A DNA stretch of 64,000 nt from Agrostemma githago (Eukaryota; Streptophyta; Magnoliopsida; Caryophyllales; Caryophyllaceae). This document shows, in pieces, positions 35,507-47,109 of this stretch; the first letter of the stretch is position 1; each line of letters opens with the position of its first letter. The translations under genes and the position numbers were made by a program. Under the pieces are notes generated by a model. That model saw nothing but the letters and a program-made list of their open reading frames with translations. It had not been told where the DNA came from and did not search any database. The stretch covers positions 40,424,278 through 40,488,277 of the forward strand of contig OY288241.1 in assembly GCA_958450325.1 (NCBI GenBank), given 5' to 3'.

Positions 35507-38500
35507 TGTAACACCCGCTATTTTTCCTAGCATTTTTATCCCTACCGTTATGCTTCGTCATAACTCTGTCACATTTTGGCCTTATGTTTCATCATTTTTC
35601 CAAGCTTATTTTCAATTTTGAGTTTAATGATATTTATTTTCATTTTAAAAGATTTTAATTCTTTCAAATCTATTTATTTGATTTTCTTCGTAAACTATTT
35701 ATTTTTCCGCGAGGAATTTTATTTCTCTACGAATTAACGTTTTTAAGCTCGGATTTAAGTTATTCCTCTTTCTACAAATGTCTAAACATATTTTATAATA
35801 TTTTCAACTAGTAAATATTTTTATTTACGAAAATTTAGCCACTAATGATTTTATTACGAAGCTTCGTGAATAATTATTTTCTTACGCGAGGTTTACTCGA
35901 ATTACTTCGAAATGCCTTTAACTATTTTACGATTCTTCTTTTTATAAACTTAAAAATTATTTGAGACCTTTTCCCCATATTTTGGACCGACAAAGCTTCT
36001 TGTCACAATTTTACTATGTTTTATTAATACGTTTCATTGTATCACGTTAAACCGTAAACGTAAGATTATTTTCTTTCATTTATTTGATGCATTATTATCA
36101 AACCCTTCATACTCCTTATTCACTTTGGTCGGCCACCTTAGGCTAAAAACACCTAGTTTTCATCACCCTCTTTACTATCATTTATGCTTAAACCATCCAT
36201 TCTCCCTTACATTCATTTTTGCATAAAAATAATATTAAAACTTCTTTTTTCTTATCCCTTGGCCGTGTGATTCCTCCATCCTCCTTGGATGGTTCTTGCT
36301 TCATTCGAGTCTCAATCGTCTCATTTTTTATCGTCATTTTAACCCTCTTTCCCATCCCTTCGTTAAGGTAATAATCGATGGCGTTTTCGATCATTATTTA
36401 CCTTGATTTTATTAGCTTTTCTCATGGTATTTTTCTGCCATGGTCTCGTCTATGGTAGGTTTTGTGGACGATCCCGAGGTCGACGAGTATATTATCGATT
36501 CCGATTTGGACTAGAGGTAACATCGATGTTACTCGGTATTTCATGATTTTAATTTTGTGTTTGCATGTATATTTTTATATTTCATTTTTGACAATATATG
36601 TATGTCATATAATCTGAAAAATTTTAAAGTCATAAAAATTTGCATGTTTCGGCATTTTTATCGCTTTTACGAGATTAACGATTAAATCGTCGTATTAGTT
36701 TGTAAAATCGTAATATTCGGCCTATACTTGTAATATATGATTATATTCTGAAAAAATGAGGTTTTTGATAATTTTTAATAATTTGGTATTTTTCTGATAT
36801 TTTAGTTATCGATTGTTGAATTATTACCACTTACGGACAAAAACGATTAAAAGCTGATTTTTAGTTCTAGTACTTAAACATTTTATTTTAATCTGATTTT
36901 TGACGTGGGTAATCTTTATGATGAAAACGAATTTTCTTAATTTGTTCGTAATTTTTCAGAATTTTTAAGTGGGTGAATTAATTAATCACTTTAAATCATC
37001 GTTTATCGTTAAATCCGTGTTTGTCGTTTAAATTCTTGATTTCTGGTCTTTTGATTAAATCTGGAAAAAAATATGATTATGATTATTTCATAATAAAATT
37101 TAATTTTATGATATTTAGTGCTTTAATAAATTGTTTGGAACGATAAGTTTCATTAATGGAATCGTTAATTGTGAAAACGGGTTTTAAAGACGGTTTTAAC
37201 GGGATTTATTAAATCTGGAATTTTAGAAAATCTGGAAAAATGGTAGATTCTGGAAAATCATAATTTTTAAGTTTAATAATAATTTTTGGATATTAATACG
37301 TAAATCGTTTGGTAATTACTATTTTTATTAATCGTTATTGTCGAGATTAGACGATTAACGGGAAAACTCTTTAAAAACCGAGTTTATGGATTCTGGAAAA
37401 TTTTCTTTTCTGTGCAGAATATCCATAAATATATTTTAGCTATTTTACATAATTTTTGTACTATTTTTTAGAGTCTTTAATTAATAGTAATGATTTTTGG
37501 ACAAAATTATGATTTATCGTTAAAACGATCCGTTTCACCTAAAAGAATTATTTTTCCAGCCGTTTTGAAAATATTTAAATCTGAAACTTTAAGATTTAAA
37601 TCATCTCTTAACATACTCCAAATATTTCCAATGGTTTACATTAAATAAATGACGTTAAAAGATTTAATTTGACATTTGCCATAAAATCCTATTTATAATC
37701 GTATTGTCGAAACTAATAATAATTAGGGAATTTTAGCTTTGCAACATTTTAAAACACCCTGATTAGTAATATTCAAATGTTTAAGACATTTTTAATCTTT
37801 TTATAAACACTCGTATGATATTTTAATAATTTCATAAACCCAATTGTTCTCGTTTTAGAAATTAATATCGTTAAGGCCGAAAGTATTAGTTTTATATATT
37901 TATATCGTTTACTAAAAATGTTGTATTAGTATAAACTATTGTTTTCGCTATTTTGATATGATGCTATTTTTAGTAAAGTTTCTAAATATAGAAGTTTCCT
38001 AAAATAAAAAGTTTCCTCTTTTGGAAAGTGGCCTTTTTTCCTTCTGTTCTCTTATTATTTATAATGTTTATATCTTTTGAATATCGATAATGGATTGTTT
38101 TGGAGTTATGGAATAAGGACAAGTGTGGGTTTAGAGTAATATAGTCTAAGATGTACGTTTTTGCCATCAGTTATAAAGCCGGTGTGTCTAATTGGGGCAC
38201 ATTTGGTCGTTAAACTGGGCGTAGTTTCGCCCAGGAAAGTGTATGTTTTGACCTTAAGCTAGATATCGCATTGTGTTATTCGCCCTCATCTGAACTAGAC
38301 ATATTTGTTGTCTAGGAGGGGTGTGCACTACTTAAACCAGGACCTCCCTGCACGCAGTCCTTTTATAGTTGAGGTTCCTAGTTAGAGACTGGATTATGTT
38401 ATGAGTTAAGTCTACAGTTCTCGAAGCTAGTTTCTAGTATTATCCTAGTGAAAGTCTAGATTCCACACTAATCTTATCCATAACGCCATTTTGATTATTT

Positions 38501-38985
38501 TATTTATTATCGATATAAATTGGTTTGCAGGTTGGCAAATATTTTTATGTTTCTTCGGGAAACCCCATTTTATTATTTTGTTTTACGCTGAAAGCTTATT
38601 TTTAATATGTTGTTTTACTGTTTTCCATTTTTACTATTTTTCTATAGTAGTAATTACAGTTTTAAAATCCTGTCATACGGCTGGGAGAACGTTGACGTTG
38701 CTCCCCACTGATTGTGGCTGTTATGTTTTAACATGGCAGGTATACTTGTTTCCGGGTGTGGGCTAGCGGGCAATGTGGATCCTGCTTATTTTCTTTAAAT
38801 AATTATGTCTTGTTGAATGTTTAAACCCCCTTTTGTGGATTGTTTAAATTTTGGCCATTTTATTTAAGGCCTATTGTTTGACTTTACCAATTTTAATTTT
38901 ACTAAGACATAGTTACTGCGTGTTTTATTTCCGACTCTACAGTGTTTCCGGCACTGTATCGCGTTAGATTTTCTAGGGGATTGCA
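35507..38985 (+). repeat. Nested solo LTR, 3479 bp (chromovirus-like)
   Basis: It begins TGTAACACCCGC and ends GGGGATTGCA, flanked by the perfect 5-bp duplication CTCGG (35502-35506 and 38986-38990). Removing it with one copy of the duplication restores the reading frame of the antisense ORF. The TGTAACACCC start is typical of Tekay/Del-type chromoviruses. There is no internal region. All ORFs inside it look like chance. Confidence 0.88.
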
Positions 38986-39038
38986 CTCGGAGGGTTGACC
39001 CGGACCGGCAATTCACGAGCAACATTCGTCTTCTGCAG

Positions 39039-39264
39039 GTATACGTCTCGCGATATTTTTTTCTTTTTTCTTTTTTGCGAAATTCTGGTACAAAAGGTTC
39101 ACTCAACCGAGTAGACCTGACACTCGATCGAGTGCCCTTGAGAGGGCCTCCCTGCCTGTTTTTATGTGGGCACTCGATCGAGTCAACATAGCACTTGATC
39201 GAGTGCCCTCTAGCGAACCTCATATTTGCTTGCAGAGACTTATTTATAAGCTTTGTTCTTTCAG
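39039..39264 (+). other. Intron of the antisense ORF (226 bp)
   Basis: The donor is CTGCAG^GTATACG and the acceptor TTCTTTCAG^GTGTGG. The poly-pyrimidine tract before the acceptor is good. Splicing joins LLQ to VWLYERL, the continuous motif seen in related proteins. The intron contains four ACTCGATCGAGTG-like palindromes also found in this element's LTR. Confidence 0.65.
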
Positions 39265-40303
39265 GTGTGGCTGTACGAGCGACTGTCAATCATGGAGCCT
39301 CCCCTGGACGTGCTTAGGTACCGTAGCAGTCAGGTCAGCTCGAGAAAGCGGCGTATAAGTCCGAGTCACGACATAAACCAGACTTACTGGGACGAGGAGC
39401 TTATTTTCCACGGAGGTCCCTTGATTAGGTGGAATATTGCTTGGTGGTTTCTCTCTAGATTGACAGGGCTAGCGAAGAGGGATCAGGCTCGGTACCTAGT
39501 GGTTCTGTCACTTGACTGGACTGTTCATATTTATCCGGACAGCATTTTGAGGCAGTTCGGTTAGACTCAGAGGATCCTTGAGACTGAGGCCATCATCATT
39601 GTCCCGCTTCAATTAACGGACGCAATGTGCGATACATAGTTACACCGATGGCACACCCGTGTCATCGGGACCATACCCAACCCTTGCCATTCAGTTTGGG
39701 TTTCCGAGTCATATCGGAAGTGGAGCTCTGAAGAGTTAGAAGAGGCCCGCAAGGCCTTGAAGGTCTATGAGGCCTTCGACTTGGTTCGCCGGGAGACGAC
39801 GAAGGATAACAGGGGTTTCTACGATGAAAGAGAGACTCCTGCTACTTTGGTTCGATTAGAGTCGGGTCTTAAGTAAAAAAACTAAGACTCAAGCTAAGGA
39901 CACCGGTGCTAGAGGCGTTTGGGGAGACTGAGCCCCCAGACTAACTTGGAGAAAAGGCATGGGTCAAGACTGGCGGCCAAGGAACCACTGGGCCCATATG
40001 ATAGGCTGCCAGAACATGTTAGGGCCCAACTTGGGTCGATTAATATTACCGGAGACCCGCTTTCGAAGAAACGGGTTCGAGCTAAAGAGGTTCCTGTAGT
40101 GATTCAGGAGCGTCCGCCTCAATCTCGTCGTCATTGGACGGCCAAAGAGGCCAAGGACAAGGGTAAGGGCAGGGTGCCCTGACTACCCTAGTCCTTAGTT
40201 ATATTATTATTTGGATAGTACTACTATTTTATTTGTAGTGTCGTGTGCTCTTTTTTGAATTTTTGTATCTTGAATTTCCCGAGTTTATCGGGTTTTTAGT
40301 AAT

Positions 40304-40309
40304 AATAAA
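40304..40309 (+). terminator. Polyadenylation signal of the antisense ORF
   Basis: AATAAA lies about 120 bp after the ORF stop, in AT-rich sequence, before pol sequence of the other strand begins. Confidence 0.4.
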
Positions 40310-40688
40310 GAAAGTTTATTAATTAAACCGTTTTTGTCTTTTTTTTTCTCGATTGCGGTGGTTGTGCCCTTTTGAGGGGCTGCCTACGTATCCACGGTTA
40401 GTGGAATCAAACCAGACGTAGTTCAGGTTTTTCTATAAATTTGCAATCTTGAAATACACCAAGACTAATGGTTCGAGTTGTATACGACATTAGGATAAAT
40501 AATCAACTTATTGACTTGCTTTGTCGAAGAGTTTATGTTTGAAAAAATGATTTTAATAAACTTTTGCAAATGACATTGAGAAAGGATCTGGGGTAGTAGC
40601 ATCTCAGTTGCTCTAGGTTGGTACGATTGGTAAAGTCATTCCTTTCCAGATCCATCAACTTCACAGCACCGCCTTCATAGAACCTTCT

Positions 40689-41820
40689 TTACCAGATATG
40701 GCCCGGCCAATTGGGTTTAAATTTTCCCCTGGGGTCAACTGGTAATAAAGCTCGAACGGACTTGAGAACCAAATCCCTTTCCTTGATGTGTCTAGGCTTG
40801 ACTCTTTTGTTGAGGGCCCGTTGTATTCTCTTCTGGTATACCTGAATGTTATTGAGGGCGCGGGATCTCCGTTCGTCTAATAGAACTAGCGAGTTGTACT
40901 GTGCTTGGACCCAATCGGCTTCAATTACTTGGCTTTCTAAAAGAATTCTGAGGGATGGTACTTCCAACTCGACTGGTTGAACTGCCTCCATCCCGTATGT
41001 TAGATAATAGGGTGTTGCACTGGTTGCGGTGCGGATTGATGTCCGGCATCCCCATAGAGCGAATGGTATCTTGTCAGGACATTCTCGGTAATTATTAGAC
41101 ATCTTTTTGAGTATGGTGATAATTGTTTGGTTGGCCGCTTCTACTGTTCCAATTGTTTGGGGACAGTATGGTGAGGATGTATGCCTCTAGATTTGGTATT
41201 TGGTTAACAAGGCTCCTGTTTCAACTTGAAAATGGGTCTCGTGATCGCTGATGAATTCATGTGGGATCCCGTAACAGAATATGATCTTGTTTTGGATGAA
41301 CTTAGCTACATGCTTGGCATTCAAGACCCATTTGGTGAAATAGGCGATGGCTACCAAAATGAAACAGTGTCCACTTGAACCGGAGGGGTTTACCTTTCTG
41401 ATTATGTCAATTCCCCATATCGAGAATGGCCATGGCGACGTCATAGTGTTTAACAAAGATGACGGCTTGTGTTTCACATTGGCAAAAATTTGACAGTTAT
41501 GGCAGTGTTTGACGTACTGTCTGCAGTTGGTTTCCATATTGCTCTAGTAATATCCGAGCCTCATGATTTTTGGGACTAACATCTAGGCATTCATATGCGG
41601 ACTGCACTAACCGTCATGTACTTCAGCCATAACCTTTTCGGCTTTTATTTTGTCGATGCATAGGAGAAGAGCCCCATGTGCCGTCTTTTTGTACAGTTGT
41701 CCGTCATCAGTACAGATAAACTGGGTAGCTAACCTTTGTAGGGCTTCTTGGTTCGACTGTCGGTCTCGGGAGGATATTCTTTCGTCGATATGTATGTTAA
41801 GACCGCCCGATACCATGGCT
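40689..41820 (-). pseudogene. Tat integrase (broken)
   Basis: The integrase would insert element cDNA into the genome. On the minus strand, with frame changes, one sees the Cys pair of the zinc-binding end (YVKHCHNCQIF). The catalytic Asp follows in WGIDII, then the second Asp in FISDHETHF and the catalytic Glu in TVEAANQTI (about 41128-41154). The C-terminal part follows (IPFALWGCRTSIRTATSATP, PYYLTYGMEAV, FKPNWPGHIW). All three DDE residues survive, but stops near 41186 and 41540 and frameshifts break the frame. Sequence from 40380 to 40688 is the tail of pol with stops. Confidence 0.82.
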
Positions 41821-41899
41821 CGGAATCAGCTATCTCAATATCTTCGATGGTGTGGATATGCCAGTTCGGACAGTCTTTTGACGCAAATAGGCATACTAG

Positions 41900-42335
41900 G
41901 CAGGTGATCGGGAATATTCAGTAAAGATGCCAATTTGGAAAGTGCATCTACGAACTAGTTTCTTCCCGAGGCAAGTATATATACTCTCCCCTTTTGAATT
42001 GCTTCTTGAGAACCCTTACTCGCGCCTGGTAGGCCACGAGGTTGGCGTTCCGAGTTTTCCATTTTTGGAGAGCCTGATTGATGACCAAGGATGAGTCGCT
42101 GTCTATCCGGAGGTTTGTGACCCCTAAACTGGCGGCGGCCTGTAACTCATGGATGCATGCTTTGTATTCGGCAGCGTTATTGGTAACATCGAAATCCAGT
42201 TTAATGGATACGGGAGTGTGCTCCGCCCTTGGTGAGATTGAAAGAATTCCGACTCCGAACCCTCAGAAGTTAGATGCCCCGTCGAAATATAAATCCCATG
42301 TTTCTGTGTTGGTGTGGAATATATCTTTGTCTGGG
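41900..42335 (-). pseudogene. Second RNase H domain (Tat type)
   Basis: On the minus strand the sequence LYFDGASNF starts the domain. NNAAEYKACIHELQAA supplies the conserved Glu and NLRIDSDSSLVINQ the next Asp. A stop follows DGASNF. An additional RNase H after the RT-linked one is a hallmark of the Tat/Ogre lineage. It would degrade RNA of the RNA-DNA hybrid. Confidence 0.72.
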
Positions 42336-43362
42336 AAGGACCAGGTGTCGGTGTACTCTTCTTCAGTTACGGAACTATCGGCAAGAAACTCGGCTACTAC
42401 ACGGCCCTTGATGGCTTTTAGTGGTACGAACTTCAGGTGAAACTCTGCCAACATTAGCGTCCACCTAGAAATCCTACCATTGAGGACGGGCTTTTCGAAT
42501 AGATACTTGATAGGATTCATCTTGGATAATACCTGGACTTCGTAGCTGAGCATGTAATGCCGAAGCTTTTTGGTGGTCTAGACTAGCGCCAGGCATGTTT
42601 TCTCGAGCATGGTGTATTTGCATTCATACTCTGAGAATTTTTTGCTGATGTAATAGATGGCTCGCTCTTCCGAGTCGACCGTCTGCGCTAGCATTGCCCC
42701 CATGGCTGTCTCGGTCGTTGTTAGGTATAACGACAGAGGCAAACCGGGTTAAGGTGGCATTAAGAACGGCGGAGCAAATAGGAGTTCTTTGATTTTGTCG
42801 AAGGCCGCTTGACATTTATCATCACACACTTTCCGTTCCCTTACTTTCAGTTTTTTGAAAATCGGTTCGCATACCATGATCAATTTAGAAATAAACTGGC
42901 TGATATATTGAACTTTCCCGAGGAATCCCCTTATTTCTTTTTCAATTTTTGGAGGCTTCATCTCAGTTATGGCCTTGATTTTTGCTGGATCGGCCTCGAA
43001 ACCACGTTGGCTAACAATGTGACCAAGTAATTTACCACATGTTACCCCAAAAATGCATTTTTGAGGAAGAACTTTCTTAGGGCAGTGATGTGCCCGCTCC
43101 GGCCCCTGGATTTGACGATCATATCGTCCACATAAACCTCCACTTCCTTATGCATCATGTTGCGTAATAAGGTTGTAGCGGTCCGTTGATAGGTGGCCCC
43201 GACATTAATGAGGTCAAATGGCATGATGGTATAACAGTAAGTACCCCAAGGTGTAGTGAAGGTGGTCTTACTCATATCTTCCTCTGGCATTTTGATTTGG
43301 TTGTACCCGGCATATCCATCCATAAAGGATAGAAGGGCATGATCAGCGGTGCTGTTCACCAG
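42336..43362 (-). pseudogene. Reverse transcriptase and first RNase H remnant
   Basis: On the minus strand from 43362: NSTADHALLSFMDGYAGYNQ, then TPWGTYCYTIMPF, the catalytic box YVDDMIVKS (about 43121-43147), the thumb region (GFLGKVQYISQFI, AAFDKIKELL), then a degenerate RNase H (LRHYMLSYEVQVL, WTLMLAEFHL). The N-terminal third of RT, before NSTADH, is missing because the LINE and inversion breakpoint lie there. The active-site Asp pair is intact, but frameshifts and stops interrupt the protein. Confidence 0.82.
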
Positions 43363-43836
43363 TATGTCTTTTTTTTGGGAAATGGTAAGTAGTATTAATC
43401 AATAATGTCGATTGCAATCATGCATTACATTCTTTTTTTCCTTCTGAATCTATCATCTAGTCTAGATGCCTATTCTTTCTCGCCAAACGGGATCTAGTTT
43501 GGTAGTAAACCACCCTAAGAAATTCTTAACTTTCATCTGGATCACCAATTGCAGTTGTTGAATTACTGTTTGAGGTATTTTCACTCTCTGTTCATGGCAT
43601 GCCATGTTTCGCTTAGTCCATATATTATAGTCCAACGCTACAATGCTTGCATGAACAATCTTCTTCTGGCATAAGGATTTGTACCTTCTTGCACCAGTCC
43701 ATACCAGGACATCATTCTTAGGCAACTTAACTCCAAGCCATTGCTGCATTAAGCTAATATATTGGGTGCTATACGGGCATCTGAAAAACAAATGCTTACA
43801 GTTTTACGGCTCATCATCACACAGGTAGCTACTTTC
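43363..43836 (-). mobile_element. LINE C fragment, 3' end of ORF2
   Basis: On the minus strand a zf-RVT end (CDDEP, then CKHLFFRCPYSTQY) is followed by the terminal ORF2 segment (ALDYNIWTKRNMACHEQRVK) to a stop near 43462, then a 3' UTR. The poly-T run at 43363-43370 is its poly-A tail seen from the other strand. The 5' end at about 43836 coincides with the inversion breakpoint. No target duplication could be found. Confidence 0.72.
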
Positions 43837-43959
43837 AAACTAGGCCAAAGTGCTTGAGGCGTGCCAGGTAATGACATTGAGAAACTCGACGAACAGGTAC
43901 ACCTACCTCCTCATCTGATCGAGCAGTTAGAACAAACACTACAAGAAATACTTCATATA

Positions 43960-44215
43960 GCCACCAACCACGCGCGACTGATAAATTCAGTAGCTAATTT
44001 TGCGACTGAAAGTACAACACGCGACTGATATTAGTCGCTGGACGAGGAGACGGATTTTAAAAAAATTAATTATCCTTAGCGACCGAAATCAGTCGCAAAA
44101 ATAATGGGCGCGCGACCGATTTCGGTCGCTAAATTAGTGAAATGGCTACGGATTTAGGGACTGAAATCGGTCGCTAATAAAAGTGGCGCGCGACCGATTT
44201 CGGTCGCTAAAGATG
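43960..44215. repeat. Left subterminal repeats of CACTA-2
   Basis: There are multiple direct and inverted copies of a GCGACTGAAATCAGTCGC-like palindrome, in part diverged to GCGACCGATTTCGGTCGC. They are candidate binding sites for the TNPA-like protein. Confidence 0.75.
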
Positions 44216-44785
44216 TCAATTTTTTTTAAAATTTACGAACACCCCCTCTCCCCCGGCTCATTCACCCATTTCGGTCTCTCTCTCTAAAAACCCTCCCCCC
44301 TTTCTTTAACACTCGGCTCCTCTCCATTCCTCTTCATTCCTTCTTCAATTCTCTCATTTTCCTTAAGGTATGTTTATCGATCTATATTTAGTTTCAATTA
44401 TTTGTTAATTTCTGTTTTTATAGATATAAATAAATTAGTTATTCGGTTGGATAGTTTTTTAGTTGTCGGAATATTTAGTGTAGTTAGAATGTTAATCGCC
44501 CAATAGGTTCCCCAATTTGAAATAGGTAGATTGTTAGTATAAAATTAGGGTTTCTGGTTAAGTAGTTGAATGAATTGGATTGTTTTGATGTGTTAGGAAA
44601 TTGGAAGTAAAATACAATTATGCCGATTTAGTGATGTAATTATGAACGAATTGGGTGGAAATAGTACTATGTTTAGGTGAATTGAGAATTTTACAGAATA
44701 TTTGACCAGTGTATATATATTAGTAAATTACTTTAGAGGAAATAATATGTATGTGGTTATTGTCTCAATTTTTTTAGATAAAAAA

Positions 44786-45193
44786 ATGAAGAGACAGGAA
44801 CGAAAATGGATGTATGAGGAAAGATTCGATAAGAAACGACGTCCCACAAAGGAATTTTTAGAGGGTGTTAATCGCTTTCTTGAGTTCGCTAAAACCCATC
44901 CTAAATACGCGCCAGAGGGTAGATTTAGGTGTCCTTGTGTGAAATGTAAGAACATAAAATTCTTGGATAGTATTTTGATTAAGGAACATATTATCTCGGA
45001 TGGGTTTAGCCCAAATTACTATTATTGGATTTGTCATGGTGCGACGTCTGCTGTTGAGGAATCTGAGGTTGATCAGAATGAGGGCGGGGTGAGAGGAATG
45101 ATTATTGATGTGGTTGAGTGCAATTTGTGGTTGGTTCGAGTAGACAAGTGGAAGATGACAACGACAGTGACGATGATTTCTAGTAGGGTATAG
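44786..45193 (+). CDS. Transposase-associated domain protein fragment
   Basis: From the Met at 44786 the protein reads KWMYEERFDKKRRPTKEF, then FRCPCVKCKN and a segment ending SPNYYYWICHGAT. This is the N-terminal transposase-associated domain (PF13963 type) of CACTA transposases, with its CPCxxC cluster. In full elements the catalytic TNPD transposase follows; here the frame runs out at 45191-45193 and non-related exons begin at 45299, so the catalytic part is deleted. The longer open frame begins at 44702, but the domain starts just after 44786 and the upstream codons look like UTR. Confidence 0.65.
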   Translation: MKRQERKWMYEERFDKKRRPTKEFLEGVNRFLEFAKTHPKYAPEGRFRCPCVKCKNIKFLDSILIKEHIISDGFSPNYYYWICHGATSAVEESEVDQNEGGVRGMIIDVVECNLWLVRVDKWKMTTTVTMISSRV

Positions 45194-45298
45194 TTTTAGT
45201 AAGTTATATTATTTCAACATAGTAATCTGCATTATAAATTTTGGGCAAATTATTTCAATATTATGATGTCAATTTCTAACTTTCTACTATGTCTGCAG

Positions 45299-46881
45299 AT
45301 ATGACGTGAGCAGCAGACTTAGGTTTGGTAGTGGGAGCAGCAGCAGGGGCCGGCAGCAGCAGGAGGACCAGGAGGAGACCCGGCTGGAGGACCAGAACGA
45401 GGTCCAATATGATGATAATGAGGAGGAGGTGAACAACGAGCAACCACAACAGGATGAAGGGCTTCGATACACAGACGAAGGGCGCCTAATAATTGGCCCC
45501 GAGTCCACATGGTGAGACATTGTATTTCCTTTTTTTTGTGAGACATCATCTTATTTCACTCTTTGGTATAGGTTTCGTACTCGTGCGGTGGTGACTAGTG
45601 TCAAGGACAGTTTCATGAATGACTTGACTACTTACTGCACTAGTTGGACAAAGGTGCCTCTGTGGCAACGGGAGAAGTGGTTTGCCAACTTCAAGGTACA
45701 CCAATTTTTGAATTTTATTAATTATTAGTTACTGTTTACAGATTACTAATACAATGACAACAAACGATCTTGCAGTTTAAAGACTTTTACAACGAGGGTC
45801 TCGAGGTGGCTGTGAGAGACCGATACATGGATGTCGCGAAGGAAAGACACAAAGACATGATGTATAAGTTGGCGAACGATGAAAGGGCACAGAAATTCCT
45901 TAAAGGTTCGATTAATCAATTAGTGTTAGTACTTGAATAGAAAGTTGTATATATCTTCAAAACACTTATTGACCTCAAAGTGTATAAATTGTAGGTGACA
46001 CCATCCAACAGTTCAGAACAGCCCGCTCTGACCCGAAGTTCCTGAAAAGATCCGTCCAGGCAAAGAAGAACAAGAGGCGGGGAGGGGACCCCGAGGTGGA
46101 GGCGGAGCGCACCTACTACGGTGGGTCGCAGTTGATGCACCAGCGGGCTGTGAATGTTAGTATTTCCTTACCTTTGATTTTTATTTTGGATTCTTATTTA
46201 ATGTTTTCATTATAAATATAAATGAGAAATCTACCTGTACTGCCAACAGTTAAAGAAGAAAATCGGACAATACCCTCCGCCTGCGCAGCTATTTCTGGCC
46301 ACGAAGACCAAGGAGGACGACGAGAGTGGTCGATTGTTCGCTACGAAGAAGGACGCCAAAATTTGGTTAAGTTTCAAGCATAAGGTTTCTTTACTTTTTT
46401 TTTCTTTCGAACTCACCTAATCATGTCTCCAATTTCTTGTAGGATCGTATACGGAGGCCACCAGAGCGCCCGAGAATGTAGGTGTGGACCCCAGCACAAT
46501 TTGGTTCAGAGTCGCGGATGGGTACCGCAAGGGAGCGGTGTACGGTACGGGAAACGCTCATTCCCTGTACTGGACACCACCCAATTTCGGGGGGCCCATG
46601 CGACCTCGACGAAGTGTGTACCATCCGAGATGGCTGAGATGAGGGTGGAACTTCGAGGGGAGAGGGTGTAACGGGCAGCTATGGCCGAGTTTATGAAGGA
46701 GCAGAATGAGAGGCTGAAGACGCAGGAGTCCATTAACCTGCAAATTCTGGAAGAGCTACGGCGTCTTAGGAACATGCAGCAGTTTAACTGCAACTCTGGC
46801 CCCACTCCCCGATTCCCGGATCCTAGAGACCCCTTCGGTGACGGTGGTAGTGGTGCGTCAGCTAGTTTCCTTGTTAGCTGA
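45299..46881 (+). CDS. Plant En/Spm transposase-family protein (PF03004-like), multi-exon
   Basis: Exons with good GT/AG borders are 45299-45511, 45572-45695, 45776-45905, 45995-46155, 46250-46365 and 46443-46881. The early exons are low complexity (Ser/Arg/Gln/Glu). The conserved part reads SFMNDLTTYCTSWTKVPLW, then KERHKDMMYKLANDERAQKF, then KRRGGDPEVEAERTYYGGSQ and IGQYPPPAQLFLATKTKEDD. This is the pattern of the TNPA-like second gene of plant CACTA elements, thought to bind subterminal repeats. The last exon needs a frame change near 46610 and contains a stop (about 46669) before a coiled-coil-like end (EQNERLKTQESINLQILEEL). No initiator Met is evident in exon 1, so an upstream exon is probably missing. 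It is likely inactive. Confidence 0.6.
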
Positions 46882-47109
46882 GTAGATTGAATGAAAACAA
46901 TTTATAGTTTCTGAATGCTTGTTGAAAAACAGTTTGTAACAACACTTTTAATTTAGTGTATTCACCACGTTTGCGTACTTGGTTGCCAATTTTGGAGTGT
47001 GAAGCTTGCGAAACGTTTGGAACAAAGTTTGGAATGATGTTTGGGATGTATTGTGGTTGTTGGTTTGTTTTATTGTGCAGATTTTGGCTAGAAAAAAAAA
47101 AATAACCGG

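Larger units (their letters stand above)
34890..40182 (+). pseudogene. Extra antisense ORF of Tat element (DUF7745-like), interrupted
   Basis: This coding region runs opposite to pol, between pol and the 3' LTR. Its pieces are 34890-35506, then 38991-39038 after the nested solo LTR and its duplicated CTCGG, an intron 39039-39264, and 39265-40182. The protein reads ALFPLQCFKVDYSHFLDACL, RVIASHRRRAF-like, then LLQ joined to VWLYERL across the intron, then WNIAWW and a Lys/Arg-rich C-terminus. This resembles the plant proteins annotated DUF7745 that are found as extra ORFs in Ogre/Tat elements. Stops at about 35070, 35151, 39562, 39637 and 39874 make it non-functional. There is no clear initiator Met; the start is approximate. 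The role of such ORFs is unknown. Confidence 0.65.
34365..43362 (-). mobile_element. Tat/Ogre-type element, 3' internal part
   Basis: Reading right to left on the minus strand: truncated RT, RNase H, second RNase H, integrase, then a spacer containing an extra ORF on the opposite strand, then the 3' LTR. Two RNase H regions and an extra ORF are recognised features of the Tat lineage. The 5' side is cut at 43362 by LINE C and an inversion. A solo LTR (35507-38985) is nested inside the extra ORF. Confidence 0.8.

Noticed and set aside
35219..35530. 103-codon ORF as an intact host gene
   Set aside because: It is one part of a broken extra ORF that continues after a nested solo LTR, inside a retrotransposon.
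38491..38766. Hydrophobic 91-codon ORF as a membrane protein
   Set aside because: It lies wholly inside a solo LTR defined by a perfect TSD. The hydrophobicity comes from T-rich sequence.
45287..45549. Minus-strand Ser-rich ORFs
   Set aside because: They are complements of the Gln/Glu/Asp-rich exon of the CACTA-2 gene.
46421..46805. Minus-strand ORFs near the end of CACTA-2
   Set aside because: They are antisense to the last exon of the PF03004-like gene, which has a convincing sense-strand reading.
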